Source: Flavobacterium sp.
GTDB lineage: Bacteria; Bacteroidota; Bacteroidia; Flavobacteriales; Flavobacteriaceae
Direction: 5' to 3'
DNA: 64,000 bases
Assembly (NCBI RefSeq): GCF_017744675.1
Contig: NZ_JAGIAV010000003.1
Location: 162,719-226,718, forward strand
Shown: positions 1 through 9,146 of the stretch, piece by piece
Layout: each line of letters starts with the position of its first letter
Numbering within the stretch: position 1 is the first letter of the stretch
Translations under genes and position numbers: made by a program
Notes under the pieces: generated by a model
What the model was told of the DNA's origin: nothing
Databases searched by the model: none
What the model saw: the letters and a program-made list of their open reading frames with translations, nothing else

Positions 1-403
1 GCGAAAGACCAACCGCAAAATCACAGATATCAATCATTTCCTGGACTTCACCGTAACCTTCCTGCAATGATTTTCCCATTTCGTACGAAACCAGTTTTCC
101 TAACGCTTCTTTGTTCTTTCGTAATTTTTCGCCAAACTGACGTACAATTTCTCCACGTTTTGGTGCAGGAATCAATCTAAACTGTTTAAACGCCTCAGTT
201 GCCGATTCCATTACTTTTTCATAATCTGCAGCTGTAGATGTTTTAACCTTTCCAATTAATTTTCCGTCAACAGGAGAATAACTTTCTAAAATTTCTCCAT
301 TTGAAAAATTATGCAATCCTGTTGAAGTTCCTTCGTTAATGTCTTTTATGTTTAATGCTTTTAAAGCTTCTTTTATTGTAATTTCTAATTCTTCGATTGC
401 CAT
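1..403 (-). CDS. ALDH7-like aldehyde dehydrogenase (probable L-aminoadipate-semialdehyde dehydrogenase), N-terminal part
   Basis: The window cuts this gene after 134 codons. The visible N-terminus starts MAIEELEITIKEALKAL and contains the ALDH-like segments SYSPVDGKLIGKV, PAPKRGEIVRQFGEKLR and SYEMGKSLQEGYGEVQEM. This spacing is typical of the ALDH7/antiquitin branch, which oxidises 2-aminoadipate 6-semialdehyde to 2-aminoadipate in lysine breakdown. The catalytic Cys lies outside the window. The gene starts 39 bp after the stop of the DUF1338 gene and reads the same way, so the two probably form one operon. The next gene's 2-oxoadipate chemistry supports the lysine assignment, but substrate specificity is inferred. 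Confidence 0.85.
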   Translation of the reverse strand, partial: MAIEELEITIKEALKALNIKDINEGTSTGLHNFSNGEILESYSPVDGKLIGKVKTSTAADYEKVMESATEAFKQFRLIPAPKRGEIVRQFGEKLRKNKEALGKLVSYEMGKSLQEGYGEVQEMIDICDFAVGLS

Positions 404-442
404 TATAAACTTTTTAATTGTGCTTTACCTACTACGTGAATA

Positions 443-1258
443 TTATTTTGTTTTTTGAAGCTTTACATCAGTGCTTTCAAATATTTTATCTGCTGATGAT
501 GCCACAAAGCCTTGATATAATTCACCGTTTGACATAGGATAACGCAATGCAAATTCATAATAACAAGATGGCACTTTTAATGTTCCCTCTTTAAATTCAA
601 CATCATACAAATCTGCCAATGTGCTTGATTGTTCCAAAAGCTGCTCTGGAGTTCCTTTAATCTTTCCTCCAGAAGCATTTAATTCCCATCCGCTGGCTTC
701 TAAGAAATTATTCAATTCTTCTAAAGTCTGAAAACCTTTTAAAGCATTTGTATTGATCGTAAAATGATTGGCTCTAAAACCATACACATACATCCATGCC
801 GCATATTCAGACTCTTCTAGCAATGTTTTGTAAACCGCTTGCGAATTTCCGTTCCAAACAGCTCCGCTCAAAACCAAATTTGGATCATTAAATACGTTTT
901 GATCACAACTATCCAAAAGCTGCTGAACAGTTTCCTGCAATTCAGGAGAACATTTTTCTAGTTCTAATTCTGAAATGAAAATTCTTGGCGCATTTTTATC
1001 CAAAGCATTTTCATAGTGTTTTGCATATAGCTTTTTTGCCTCAAAATAATATTCTCCTTTTGCTTGATACCCAACATTTAGAAAGGCTTTTTCTAATACT
1101 TCAATATTCACACGTTTATCATTAAAAGTACGAATGGCAATATGGTCATTTATAATTTCTTCCCCTTTTTCTTCCAGTAATTCATGTATTTTTAATGCTG
1201 ATGGAGTAATTTCTATATATTGCTCCCATAGTTTTGTAAGTAGTTGATTCTTATCCAT
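443..1258 (-). CDS. DUF1338 family protein, HglS-like 2-oxoadipate dioxygenase/decarboxylase
   Basis: This 271-residue protein has the DUF1338 fold signatures: DHIAIRTF near the N-terminus (H39, R43), FRANHFTI (H165) and YYEFALRYP (E235). The two His and one Glu match the expected metal-ligand set of the family. Characterised members (HglS/YdcJ) convert 2-oxoadipate to D-2-hydroxyglutarate with Fe(II). At 271 residues it is shorter than the characterised HglS proteins of about 450 residues. It leads the operon with the ALDH7-like gene, and an Lrp-type gene is divergent upstream, so lysine/2-oxoadipate catabolism under Lrp control is likely. Confidence 0.85.
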   Translation of the reverse strand: MDKNQLLTKLWEQYIEITPSALKIHELLEEKGEEIINDHIAIRTFNDKRVNIEVLEKAFLNVGYQAKGEYYFEAKKLYAKHYENALDKNAPRIFISELELEKCSPELQETVQQLLDSCDQNVFNDPNLVLSGAVWNGNSQAVYKTLLEESEYAAWMYVYGFRANHFTINTNALKGFQTLEELNNFLEASGWELNASGGKIKGTPEQLLEQSSTLADLYDVEFKEGTLKVPSCYYEFALRYPMSNGELYQGFVASSADKIFESTDVKLQKTK

Positions 1259-1374
1259 TTTTATATCTGTTAAATAGTGTTAGTATGACACAAAACTATA
1301 GATAATACTGTTATTATAACATTATACAGATACGATTATTTACAATTCGACAGTTTCATATCTTTTTTTTGTAA

Positions 1375-1418
1375 TTTTGACACTTTAAAAACCGGTTTTA
1401 CCAAAAGAATTGTCAAAA
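1375..1418. promoter_or_regulatory. Dyad between the lysine operon and the Lrp gene
   Basis: The divergent intergenic region holds nested inverted repeats: TTTTGACA (1375-1382) mirrored by TGTCAAAA (1411-1418), around the perfect 12-bp palindrome AAAACCGGTTTT (1388-1399). The centres nearly coincide. The position just upstream of the Lrp gene suggests an operator for that regulator or for both transcripts. Binding is inferred. Confidence 0.45.
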
Positions 1419-1446
1419 TAATAGAATCTATATACCATAATAAGAT

Positions 1447-1917
1447 ATGGCAGCGATAAAAAAGAATGAAAATATTGACTTTTTAGATAGAGAAATCATA
1501 CAGAAACTAAGTGAAAACGGAAGAATTCCTTTTTCTGATTTGGCACGAGAATTAAACATTTCCAATTCGCTAGTTCACTTAAGAGTACGCAAACTGCAAG
1601 AAGCAGGTGTTATAACTGGATTTTCTGTAAAATTAGCTCCCAAAGAGGTTGGTTTTGAAACCATTACTTATACTGGAATTGTCACCAAAGAAGCTCATTT
1701 TTCGTACTCTATTGCAGAAAAACTAAAACAGATTCCTGAAGTGGTAGAATGTCATTGGGTGTCTGGAAATTATGCCTTATTTATTAAAATCGTAGCGGCG
1801 AACAATGAAGAACTCCGCAAAATATTATATGAGCAAATTCACCAAATAGAAGGTGTTGGAAGTACAGATTCGTTTTTCTCTTTTGGGTCTGCTTTTGAAA
1901 AAAATCTGCCTGTATAA
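1447..1917 (+). CDS. Lrp/AsnC family transcriptional regulator
   Basis: This 156-residue protein has the Lrp/AsnC layout. An N-terminal HTH covers about residues 10-60 (FLDREIIQKLSENGRIPF, then DLARELNISNSLVHLRVRKL), and a C-terminal RAM ligand-binding domain follows with the pattern IPEVVECHWVSGNYALFIKI. It is divergent from the DUF1338/ALDH7 operon and converges with the broken SDR gene. The likely role is to sense lysine or a related amino acid or keto acid and control the operon. The ligand is inferred from context only. Confidence 0.93.
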   Translation: MAAIKKNENIDFLDREIIQKLSENGRIPFSDLARELNISNSLVHLRVRKLQEAGVITGFSVKLAPKEVGFETITYTGIVTKEAHFSYSIAEKLKQIPEVVECHWVSGNYALFIKIVAANNEELRKILYEQIHQIEGVGSTDSFFSFGSAFEKNLPV

Positions 1918-1932
1918 ACTTAAGCTTTCTTA

Positions 1933-2706
1933 TTATAGTTGGATTACATATTCTTGCCAAGTCTGTTTTCCTAAATTTTTTTCTGGACACAGGTTTACTC
2001 CCGTAGTAAATAACTTGTGGCGGATATCTTCTGGCTCTTTTAATTTTAGATTTTTGGTATTTTGAGTGGCTTCTAAATAAGCCTTAGCCATTTCTTCAAA
2101 ATGAAGCACTTCTGGGCCACCAAAATCTTCCATTAAACCTTTTGGGGATTCTAATGCAAGAGAAGCCAATAACGCGGCAACTTCTTGTACAGCTACAGAC
2201 TGAAATCTAATCTTTGAAGGAATTGTTACAAAATTGCTTTTGGCATTTTGATCTAATCCTTTTATGATATTAAACACAAAATCATGAAATTGAGTGGTTC
2301 TAAGAATGGTAAAAGGAATACCGCTTTTTGCAATAGCATTTTCTACTTCTAATTTTGCTTGATAATAAGGATAATCGCTTTTGTGAATTCCAACTATAGA
2401 AATATAAATAAAGTGTTTTATTGCATTTTTATCCACTGCATCCAACAGATTCTTAGTGCCTCTTATATCGGTCTGCTGAAAATTCCTCGGATTACTTGCA
2501 CAATGAATAATAACCTCCGCTCCTTCTGCAGCTTCTTTTAAACCAAGATTTTCGACCAAATCTCCTGTAAAAAACTGTACATCACTTCGAACTTCGTGAT
2601 TTGTTTGAGTCGTTAATACCGCTGTTTAAAATCCTTTTCCTACTAATGCATTAACAACATATTTTCCTAAATGTCCGTTTCCGCCCGTAACTAATATCTT
2701 ATTCAT
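1933..2706 (-). pseudogene. NmrA-like/atypical SDR NAD(P)-binding protein interrupted by an in-frame stop
   Basis: From the ATG at 2706 the frame encodes MNKILVTGGNGHLGKYV, a Rossmann glycine motif (TGGNGHLG), and then meets TAA at 2626-2628 (codon 27). The same frame is open again to the real stop at 1933, with an NmrA/SDR body (AEGAEVIIHCASNPRN, FIYISIVGIHKSDYPYYQAK). Without the stop it would be a normal 257-residue NAD(P)-dependent epimerase/reductase. A downstream TTG at 2559 could start a product lacking the cofactor loop. This is either a recent nonsense mutation or a sequencing error. Confidence 0.82.
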
Positions 2707-2844
2707 CTGCTTATTATTTGAAGATACTATATTAGAAAAAAACCTGTACATCTCAAAAATGTTTAGCCATCATTATTTTGGTTTTGAAGAAGAACGAATC
2801 TGTCTTTACTAACCGGACTACTCAAAATATAAAAAGTGGTACAT

Positions 2845-2873
2845 TTTGATGATACAGCAAAACAATACTTTTG
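2845..2873 (+). promoter_or_regulatory. Bacteroidota-type promoter for bioB
   Basis: TTTG at 2845-2848 is followed after 17 bp by TACTTTTG (2866-2873), matching the -33 TTTG and -7 TAnnTTTG consensus of Bacteroidota primary sigma factors. The bioB ATG lies 29 bp downstream. No other feature explains this part of the 196-bp intergenic region. Confidence 0.65.
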
Positions 2874-2902
2874 GTTAAAAATCAAAAAGGATTAAATAGA
2901 AA

Positions 2903-3892
2903 ATGAACGGACAAATAAGAAATGATTGGACAAGAGAAGAAATTCAAGCTATATATGATAAGCCTTTATTAGAATTAGTTTATCAAGCCGCAACTGTACA
3001 TCGCAATTGGCATAAACCTTCAGAAATGCAAGTATGCACTTTGCTTTCTGTAAAAACAGGAGGATGTCCCGAAGATTGTTCTTACTGCGGACAAGCAGCC
3101 CGATATAACACCGATATAAAAGTTCAGGCACTTTTGCCAACAGAAAAAGTATTGGAGCATGCCCAAAAAGCAAAAGATGGCGGTTCTTCTCGTTTTTGTA
3201 TGGCTGCCGCTTGGCGCGAAGTTCGAGATAACAAAGATTTTGATCGCATAATTGAAATGGTAAAAGGTGTCAACGACCTCGGACTTGAAGTATGCTGCAC
3301 CCTAGGAATGCTTACTGAAGAACAAGCAATACGTCTGCAAGAAGCAGGTTTATATGCATACAACCATAACTTGGACACTTCTGAAAGTTATTACGATGAA
3401 ATTATAAGCACTCGTAAATTTGATCAGCGATTGAATACTATTAATAATGTGAGAAAAGCAGGAATTACGGTTTGTTCTGGCGGAATCATTGGTTTGGGCG
3501 AAACTCCTGCCGATCGAGTTTCTATGCTGGCAACTTTAGCCACCATGCCCGTTCATCCAGAATCTGTTCCTGTAAATGCATTGGCAAGAGTAAAAGGAAC
3601 TCCACTAGAAAATAATCCGAAAGTGCCGATTTGGGATATGGTTCGAATGATTGCCACAGCGCGTATTATTATGCCCGCCTCTGTTGTGCGTTTAAGTGCC
3701 GGAAGAATTGAAATGTCCGAAGAAGAACAAGCTTGGTGTTTTATGGCAGGAGCCAACTCTATTTTTACAGGTGAACGCGAAACGTTATTGGTAACTCCGA
3801 ACCCAGGATTATCTGAAGACATGCAAATGTTCCAAAACCTCGGACTTAAACCTTTGGTTAAAGAAAGTAAAAGCGCTTGTTCTGTAGTTTAA
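2903..3892 (+). CDS. bioB: Biotin synthase
   Basis: This 329-residue radical SAM enzyme inserts sulfur into dethiobiotin to make biotin. The CxxxCxxC cluster motif is C55-PED-C59-SY-C62, followed by the BioB signatures [30 protein letters not shown] and RLSAGR. Length and motif order match the family. It is a single gene with a good -33/-7 promoter upstream and a hairpin terminator downstream, so it is probably transcribed alone. No other bio gene is visible in the window. Confidence 0.98.
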   Translation: MNGQIRNDWTREEIQAIYDKPLLELVYQAATVHRNWHKPSEMQVCTLLSVKTGGCPEDCSYCGQAARYNTDIKVQALLPTEKVLEHAQKAKDGGSSRFCMAAAWREVRDNKDFDRIIEMVKGVNDLGLEVCCTLGMLTEEQAIRLQEAGLYAYNHNLDTSESYYDEIISTRKFDQRLNTINNVRKAGITVCSGGIIGLGETPADRVSMLATLATMPVHPESVPVNALARVKGTPLENNPKVPIWDMVRMIATARIIMPASVVRLSAGRIEMSEEEQAWCFMAGANSIFTGERETLLVTPNPGLSEDMQMFQNLGLKPLVKESKSACSVV

Positions 3893-3915
3893 AACGAATC
3901 TATCACCCTTTATAG

Positions 3916-3965
3916 CCCGAAAACTGCACCATCTCGAAATCTTTCGGGAGAGTGCAGTTTTTTTT
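3916..3965 (+). terminator. Rho-independent terminator after bioB
   Basis: AAACTGCAC (3921-3929) pairs with GTGCAGTTT (3952-3960). An inner TCTCGAAA / TTTCGGGAGA pairing extends the stem, and a T-run follows. It sits just after the bioB stop codon. Confidence 0.85.
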
Positions 3966-4069
3966 ATGTAAAGAACTTTTCTTTGCTAAGCAAATGTCTC
4001 CGACTTTGCGCTACTTAAAATCATGATTTACAACTTTTTAAATTATTGATTTTTAAATCGAATTTCAAA

Positions 4070-4594
4070 CTAACTTTTTCCTCGTTTCAAATTTACATCC
4101 CAAATACTTACCGTATTTAATTTCCATTCTTTATTTTTTGAAATAATTAAAATAGTTTCAATTGCTGAAATTATTCCGATATCAAAAAATAAATTTTTAA
4201 AGCCATGAGTGCTATTTAGCGTAATTTCAGTCAAATATAAAAAAAAAGTAAAAATCCAAATCTTGCTTAAATAGGAGCTAACAACAACTACTTTTTTATA
4301 CTTAAAATAATTCAGAAATAAGACGAGCATTTTAAGTCCTAAAAGAATTATAAAAGCATCAATAAAACTGAAGAGACTAATCTTGGAATGTAAAAAAATT
4401 ACAAAAATCATAATCGCCCAATAAAAATAATTAGAAACAGCTTCTGTTGTATTTTCATTTTTCATGTAATTTAAGATTAAACCGATTATTAAAAAAAATT
4501 CAATTATTAAGTCATAATTATCCAAATAATCGTATCTAAATAAAACAATGCATGTGGTCAATACCAGTAAAAAACGAATAAGTAATTTTATCAT
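4070..4594 (-). CDS. Small hypothetical multi-pass membrane protein
   Basis: This 174-residue protein has about five hydrophobic segments (IKLLIRFLLVLTTCIVLF, IIEFFLIIGLILNYM and others). Its C-terminus ends in a hydrophilic tail (KEWKLNTVSIWDVNLKRGKS). The pattern faintly recalls the end of CDP-alcohol phosphatidyltransferases, but the DG..AR..G..D..D active site is absent, so no enzyme function is claimed. It is very AT-rich and sits at the edge of the Rhs/IS region, 20 bp from the left end of IS1-like copy 1. Confidence 0.6.
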   Translation of the reverse strand: MIKLLIRFLLVLTTCIVLFRYDYLDNYDLIIEFFLIIGLILNYMKNENTTEAVSNYFYWAIMIFVIFLHSKISLFSFIDAFIILLGLKMLVLFLNYFKYKKVVVVSSYLSKIWIFTFFLYLTEITLNSTHGFKNLFFDIGIISAIETILIISKNKEWKLNTVSIWDVNLKRGKS

Positions 4595-4613
4595 ATTTAA
4601 GCTCGAATAAAGT

Positions 4614-5471
4614 GGATAAACTTACTATTTAATTGCTCAAATCCAAAAGTAAATCTTCAAAATAGCTGTCAAAATCACTAAACTTTTACTGAAACAGATT
4701 GTTCTGCGGTTAAGTCTTTTCAGATGAGTTCTAAGAGTCAAATTTTTTCTTTCAATATGATTAGTTCCGAAACGCTTAACAGAATGCATTTTCTCACTAA
4801 TCAGATACTTGTAGTTTTTTAATCTGTCTGTAAATATCTTTTTAGCTTCTCATAATTTCAGAGTTTCCAAAACAAGATTCAGAGTTTTATTGGTTCGTTT
4901 GCCCACACTAAAACTCACCACATTTTTAGAATTCTTTTCCAAAGCATAAACCAGCCAGATATAATTTTTCTTGTGCCTGATATAAGTACACAGTTCATCT
5001 ACTTCATAGGTTTTGCCTCTGCTGAGAATTGGTCTGGTTATATTTCTCGCAATGGAGACAATTCTTTTCAATAATGTTGTCGCTGATATTTTTAATACTC
5101 TTGCTGTGCTTCTTATTCCCAATCCTTCTTTGGTGAACAGTACCATCTCCTGATTGATATCTCCTTTGTAAGCATTGTACTATAGTTAATCTGCTGTCAT
5201 TTTTGACAAATAGTACATTTATAAGGCTGATTACCGTTAGATTGAAATCCATTCTTTATGCATTTACCATTGCAAAAATTACATTTTATTTTCATGACCT
5301 AATTTGAAACACTAAGGTAAGGCAAAAGCATTTTAAGGCTTATTAAAAGACAATAAACGAAAGAGACAACCTGATGGTCGTCTCTTTTTCTATTCAATAA
5401 TTTAATTTTAACATTCTTTTTCAGTTAGTTACATGGATATATTATCAAAATACCTAATCTGTAACACTACC
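4614..5471 (-). mobile_element. IS1-family element, copy 1 (decayed)
   Basis: The copy spans from GGATAAACTTACT, shared by all three copies, to the end CCTAATCTGTAACACTACC, shared with copy 3. Read from the right it starts GGTAGTGTTACAG, similar to IS1-family ends. A hairpin with a T-run upstream of the transposase (about 5352-5377) is also shared with copy 3. The left limit is an estimate because no clean terminal repeat pair was found. Confidence 0.7.
4637..5295 (-). pseudogene. IS1-family transposase, frameshifted and with a nonsense codon
   Basis: The reading frame begins at the ATG at 5295 and parallels copy 3. A single-base deletion near 5174-5181 shifts the frame, and an in-frame TGA at 4850-4852 replaces the Ser codon of the KLSDAKK motif. 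Beyond the stop the frame continues with the catalytic region (NHIERKNLTLR) to the stop at 4637. The gene cannot make a full transposase. Confidence 0.88.
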
Positions 5472-5616
5472 TAACTTTTTGGGGCATGTTCACCATATGG
5501 AATGGCTTTTTAAATTTTGGGCAAACCGAAGTTTGTTTTAATTTTTATGAAATAGTAAATCTTCGATTATCTGCAAATATTGAATGAAATTATTAATCAC
5601 CAACACATCTGATACA
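5296..5616. other. Non-coding stretch: upstream end of IS copy 1 plus spacer
   Basis: No convincing gene is seen. The first part (to about 5471) is the IS1-like 5' flank with its hairpin. The rest is AT-rich spacer leading into a solo IS end next to the immunity gene. Confidence 0.6.
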
Positions 5617-5621
5617 TTACC
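5546..5621 (-). mobile_element. Solo right end of a copy-2-type IS1 element
   Basis: About 76 bp resemble the right end of IS copy 2 (near 7655-7735), including the shared ACACATCTGATACATTACC. No transposase is attached. The IS end overlaps and supplies the stop codon of the immunity gene (5617-5619), so an IS junction once lay exactly at the 3' end of that gene. Confidence 0.6.
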
Positions 5622-5958
5622 CATCGATAAAATCAATAACTTGTTCAAAAACAATCGGATATCCCTCTGTTTCACCTAGTTTGCCTATTTTGTCAAAAAT
5701 TGAATAATGATTACCACTATCTATTGATTCTTCAACAAATTTTTTAATAGTTTCTTTTTTCAAATCTTTAATTACTACCATATTATCTGCCCAAAAAAAA
5801 CTGTTACTATTTTGTTCTAAAAGCATTTTTATATTATCTAAAGTAAAAATAGTAGCAAAAAATATTTCTTTGTTTTCTAAAATTACATTAATATCCAAAT
5901 TATCGTTATAATAATCTTTAACTTGGTATCTTGCTGGTATAATTATTTTGAATTTCAT
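5617..5958 (-). CDS. Putative immunity protein of Rhs tip 1
   Basis: This 113-residue soluble protein (MKFKIIIPARYQVKDYYND) has no signal peptide and no recognised domain. It begins 2 bp after the stop of the orphan Rhs tip on the same strand, the usual arrangement of a polymorphic toxin and its immunity gene. A cytoplasmic immunity protein fits a cytoplasm-acting toxin. Its last codons run into an IS1 end. Function is inferred from position only. Confidence 0.7.
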   Translation of the reverse strand: MKFKIIIPARYQVKDYYNDNLDINVILENKEIFFATIFTLDNIKMLLEQNSNSFFWADNMVVIKDLKKETIKKFVEESIDSGNHYSIFDKIGKLGETEGYPIVFEQVIDFIDG

Positions 5959-5960
5959 AT

Positions 5961-6830
5961 TTAAAAGATTTTTAATATTCTATCAATCACTGCTTGTTGG
6001 TTAGCTTTACTTGAATAAGCTAAAATTTCTATTTGTTCACCAATTTTTCTAAAATAAACCCTAGCTCCTCCAGCAGACCTAGCTTCAAATATTTCTCCTA
6101 TAATATTTTTAGTCCCGATGCCTGGATTCATATTTCCACTTGAAAGTTGTTTCAATAAAGCATTTGCTTCTTTGCTTAGTGCCTTATTTCCATTAAAAGT
6201 TTCTTGTGCAAGTTTAAATAATTTTGAATCAGTTTTTACAAGAGAAAGGAGTTTAATTTCTGCACCACCAGAAATCCATGCTAATCCACCAGCACCGCCG
6301 AGAGGCATTCTCATCTTTATTGTCCCATCTTCATTTAATAAATAACTAAGTCCTGTTTCTGGGTCCGTCCATTCGTCTTCGCCTTTCAATCTATCCCATA
6401 ATTTACTTAAATAAGAATCTTTACTTCTATCTGTTCCAACTTTTCCTGTTGGATACATAGGCACAATTTCCCCTTTCTTTTTAGGAGGGTCTTGGCTACT
6501 TTCTCCATCACTGGTAGTATTACCTTCATTATCTATACTATTTCCTTGACCATCTGAAAATCCATTGCCTGTATTTGTCCAAGTCGTACCGCTCGCAGAA
6601 TTTTTTAATTTATCTATGAATGATTGTGTAAGCATACCATCAGGGTCAAGAAAATAAACTGGATTATCCATAGTATAATTATATGGAGACCATCTTCTAC
6701 CCATTTCAGCTAATGGGTCAATGTTCATCCAGCGTCCAAGTACCGGGTCATAATTCCTCGCCCCATAATCGTAAAAGTTAAGCCCCAGTTCGTCTTGGAG
6801 CTCCTTTCCATTGTATTTATACTTATAAGG
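5961..6830 (-). CDS. Orphan Rhs C-terminal module 1 (RHS core end plus toxin tip)
   Basis: The frame starts without a start codon at [18 protein letters not shown] and continues through [21 protein letters not shown] to the core end [12 protein letters not shown], near residue 74 of 289. A variable tip of about 215 residues follows. Its last 60 residues ([18 protein letters not shown], then [20 protein letters not shown]) resemble the strand pattern of RelE/BECR-type RNases, but this is only suggestive. The first internal ATG is at 6728. The module has no N-terminal Rhs shell, so it may be a silent reservoir tip. It is followed by an immunity gene. Confidence 0.8.
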   Translation of the reverse strand, partial: PYKYKYNGKELQDELGLNFYDYGARNYDPVLGRWMNIDPLAEMGRRWSPYNYTMDNPVYFLDPDGMLTQSFIDKLKNSASGTTWTNTGNGFSDGQGNSIDNEGNTTSDGESSQDPPKKKGEIVPMYPTGKVGTDRSKDSYLSKLWDRLKGEDEWTDPETGLSYLLNEDGTIKMRMPLGGAGGLAWISGGAEIKLLSLVKTDSKLFKLAQETFNGNKALSKEANALLKQLSSGNMNPGIGTKNIIGEIFEARSAGGARVYFRKIGEQIEILAYSSKANQQAVIDRILKIF

Positions 6831-6895
6831 GTTTACGACTATTTTTACAAGGTTTTGCCTGTTAAATAGAATAAATTTAGGAACATAATTCTGTA

Positions 6896-7735
6896 GGATA
6901 AACTTACTGTTTTATTGCTCAAATCCAAAAGTAAATCTTCAAAATAGCTGTCAAAATCACTAAACTTTTACTGAAACAGATTGTTCTGCGGTTAAGTCTT
7001 TTCAGATGAGTTCTAAGCGTCAAATTTTTTCTTTCAATATGATTAGTTCCGAAACGCTTAACAGAATGCATTTTCTCACTAATCAGATACTTGTAGTTTT
7101 TTAATCTGTCTGTAAATATCTTTTTAGCGTCAGATAATTTCAAAGTTTCCAAAACCCGTTTCAGTGTTTTATTGGTTCGTTTGCCAACATTAAAACTCAC
7201 AACTGTTTTAGAATTCTTTTTCAATGCATAAACCAGCCAAATGTAATTTTTCTTGTGCCTGATGTAAGTACATAGCTCATCAACTTCATAGATTTTGCCT
7301 CTGCTTATAATGGGTTTGGCAATATTTCTGGCAATTGAAACAATTCTTTTCAATAATGTAGTCGCTGATATTTTCAATATTCTTGCTGTGCTTCTTATCC
7401 CTAGACCTTCTTTGGTTAATTGAATAATCTTCTGATTTGTATCTGTTCTATATGCTCGATAACCATAATTTTCAACTCTGGTTTTTCCGCATGCTCTGCA
7501 AATATATCTTTGGCTGCCAGACTTTGTCTTTCCGCATTTAATCATCTTTTGAATATCACCAACACATCTGTAACACGTAGTCTGGTTTGACTCCATTTTT
7601 TTTGATTTAAGGCATTATAAAATAAAAAAACAGCCCAAAGACTGTCTTAATTTTTATGCTATATTAATATAAATATCTGATTTTCTGTAAATGTTAGAGG
7701 CACTAATTAACCATCAACACATCTGATACATTACC
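6896..7735 (-). mobile_element. IS1-family element, copy 2 (transposase intact)
   Basis: The left boundary is taken at GGATAAACTTACTG, shared with the other copies. The right boundary is CATTACC at 7735, whose complement begins GGTAATG like classical IS1. The right flank differs from copies 1 and 3, so this is a second subtype. A further CACTACC follows at 7745-7751, directly beside the neighbouring lipoprotein gene's stop. Confidence 0.7.
6919..7596 (-). CDS. IS1-family transposase (intact)
   Basis: This 225-residue protein starts with an InsA-like zinc-binding region (CxxC pairs at C8/C11 and C34/C37), then an HTH and the InsB DDE domain. The catalytic residues are D106 in YEVDELCTY, D163 in IFTDRLKNY and E188 in NHIERKNLTLR. 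It is a single fused frame rather than the InsA/InsB frameshift pair of enteric IS1. This is the only one of the three copies with an uninterrupted frame and a complete DDE triad, so it could mobilise the others in trans. Confidence 0.92.
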   Translation of the reverse strand: MESNQTTCYRCVGDIQKMIKCGKTKSGSQRYICRACGKTRVENYGYRAYRTDTNQKIIQLTKEGLGIRSTARILKISATTLLKRIVSIARNIAKPIISRGKIYEVDELCTYIRHKKNYIWLVYALKKNSKTVVSFNVGKRTNKTLKRVLETLKLSDAKKIFTDRLKNYKYLISEKMHSVKRFGTNHIERKNLTLRTHLKRLNRRTICFSKSLVILTAILKIYFWI

Positions 7736-7751
7736 CACTACCAACACTACC

Positions 7752-8246
7752 TTAATCTACCACATAAACCTCTTTTGAAAACAAGCAATCACTTGTTCTT
7801 AAAGTCATTTTGTCTGGTGGTGTATTTTTTTGTGGTTTCAAAAATTTATTATCTCTTATAACTATATTTAAAGTTTGTTTGCCTTTCTTTTCAAAAACAG
7901 CTTTAAATGCAAATTTCCCCGTGTTTAATGAGTCAACATATGACAATAAAGCATTATCATTAACTTCATTGTAATTAGCTAGTTCTTTGTTAATGCTTGT
8001 TGATAACAAAAGCTCCAAAAATCTACTACTAGTTATACTAGAGTCTACATTCTTTACATCATACTGAAGTTTACCGTCTATAACTTTGTTTATTTTTACA
8101 GTGTCAGGAAAACTACAATATATAATTTTACTTTTGTTCAAATTCTTTTTTGAATCCTCATTTAAATTATCTTCCCTTTTGTTATTACAAGAAATAACAA
8201 TTAATAGAATAAATACACATCTAGCTATTTTAAAAATTTGTTCCAT
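7752..8246 (-). CDS. Lipoprotein, putative immunity protein of Rhs tip 2
   Basis: This 164-residue protein has a type II signal peptide ([15 protein letters not shown]; lipid Cys in VISCNN). The mature part is polar with no known domain. Its ATG lies inside the end of the Rhs tip gene (17-bp overlap in another frame), which suggests translational coupling. The lipoprotein anchor suggests protection in the periplasm or at the envelope. The stop codon lies immediately next to the end of IS copy 2. Confidence 0.7.
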   Translation of the reverse strand: MEQIFKIARCVFILLIVISCNNKREDNLNEDSKKNLNKSKIIYCSFPDTVKINKVIDGKLQYDVKNVDSSITSSRFLELLLSTSINKELANYNEVNDNALLSYVDSLNTGKFAFKAVFEKKGKQTLNIVIRDNKFLKPQKNTPPDKMTLRTSDCLFSKEVYVVD

Positions 8247-9099
8247 ATTTTTTATTGAAATTTTCTATACGTTTTTGTTGTCTATTTACAGCTGCATTAC
8301 TTACTCTTGCAGAGTCTTTCCTCATTACATTAATGTCTTTGTGATGTAAATTTGCTGATTTTGAATTTGGACTATTATCAAATGTAACATCGGGTACACT
8401 TATTGTAATTTCTTGATTGTTCTTATTATTCTCTGTTTCACTGGTTGATTCAGGTATAAATTTATCCCACAAAAATGAACCACTCTCTCCTGCTTTACCT
8501 CCAGCATCATATCCTCCAAATATATCATTTAAAGCTTGAACTGCATCTTTCGCTGTTTTATATTTGTTTCCTGTTTTTTCCCCACCGAGCCCAGCACCTA
8601 TTGCTCCATCAGCATCCCAACTTCCTCCTTTCTGTTTACCATCAGTAGTAGGTCCTTCATTGCCTCCATTTTGCGAAGTCACGGTACCACCTATGTCCTC
8701 ATGACCAGCTGCTTCTTTTTTTCTAGACTTATATGTATTAACATTATCAATCGCTGCATACAAGGCATAAAATGGTGCTGCCGCTACATCATGATTAGAT
8801 GTTTTTGGATTATATGACCTTTCCCATCCCTTATTCCACGCTTTTACTGCTGAACCAATTTGTTTAAGTGTTGGCCAAGGCCACATCCCATCTGGGTCAA
8901 TAAAATACACTGGATTATCCATTGCATAATTATAAGGAGACCATCTTCTTCCTTTTTCTGCTAATGGGTCAATGTTCATCCAGCGACCAAGTGCAGGGTC
9001 ATAATTACGTGCTCCATAGTCATAGAAGTTAAGCCCCAGCTCATCTTGAAGCTCCTTTCCATTGTACTTATACTTATAAGAGTTTGCGATTTTTTTCAC
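8230..9099 (-). CDS. Orphan Rhs C-terminal module 2
   Basis: This is a 289-residue frame from a GTG at 9099. Residues 8-75 are the RHS core end ([45 protein letters not shown]). A Gly/Asn-rich linker and an unrecognised tip follow, ending [18 protein letters not shown]. The GTG start is only about 10 codons before the shared core boundary and is probably fortuitous. The upstream 80 bp match the region between IS copy 2 and tip 1, so the tip-plus-IS arrangement was duplicated. Confidence 0.8.
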   Translation of the reverse strand: MKKIANSYKYKYNGKELQDELGLNFYDYGARNYDPALGRWMNIDPLAEKGRRWSPYNYAMDNPVYFIDPDGMWPWPTLKQIGSAVKAWNKGWERSYNPKTSNHDVAAAPFYALYAAIDNVNTYKSRKKEAAGHEDIGGTVTSQNGGNEGPTTDGKQKGGSWDADGAIGAGLGGEKTGNKYKTAKDAVQALNDIFGGYDAGGKAGESGSFLWDKFIPESTSETENNKNNQEITISVPDVTFDNSPNSKSANLHHKDINVMRKDSARVSNAAVNRQQKRIENFNKKYGTNF

Positions 9100-9146
9100 A
9101 AGTTTTTACCTGTTAAATACAATAATTTTAAGAACATGGTTTTACA

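Noticed and set aside
2626..2628. Programmed readthrough or recoding at the SDR stop
   Set aside because: TAA is not a recoding codon in this group, and no supporting structure is visible.
4070..4594. CDP-alcohol phosphatidyltransferase
   Set aside because: Only a weak pattern at the C-terminus; the DG..AR..G..D..D active site is absent.
8230..9099. Tip 2 as a complete gene starting at GTG 9099
   Set aside because: The GTG is a few codons before the shared junction and is not conserved in the other tips; it is kept only as the open-frame limit.
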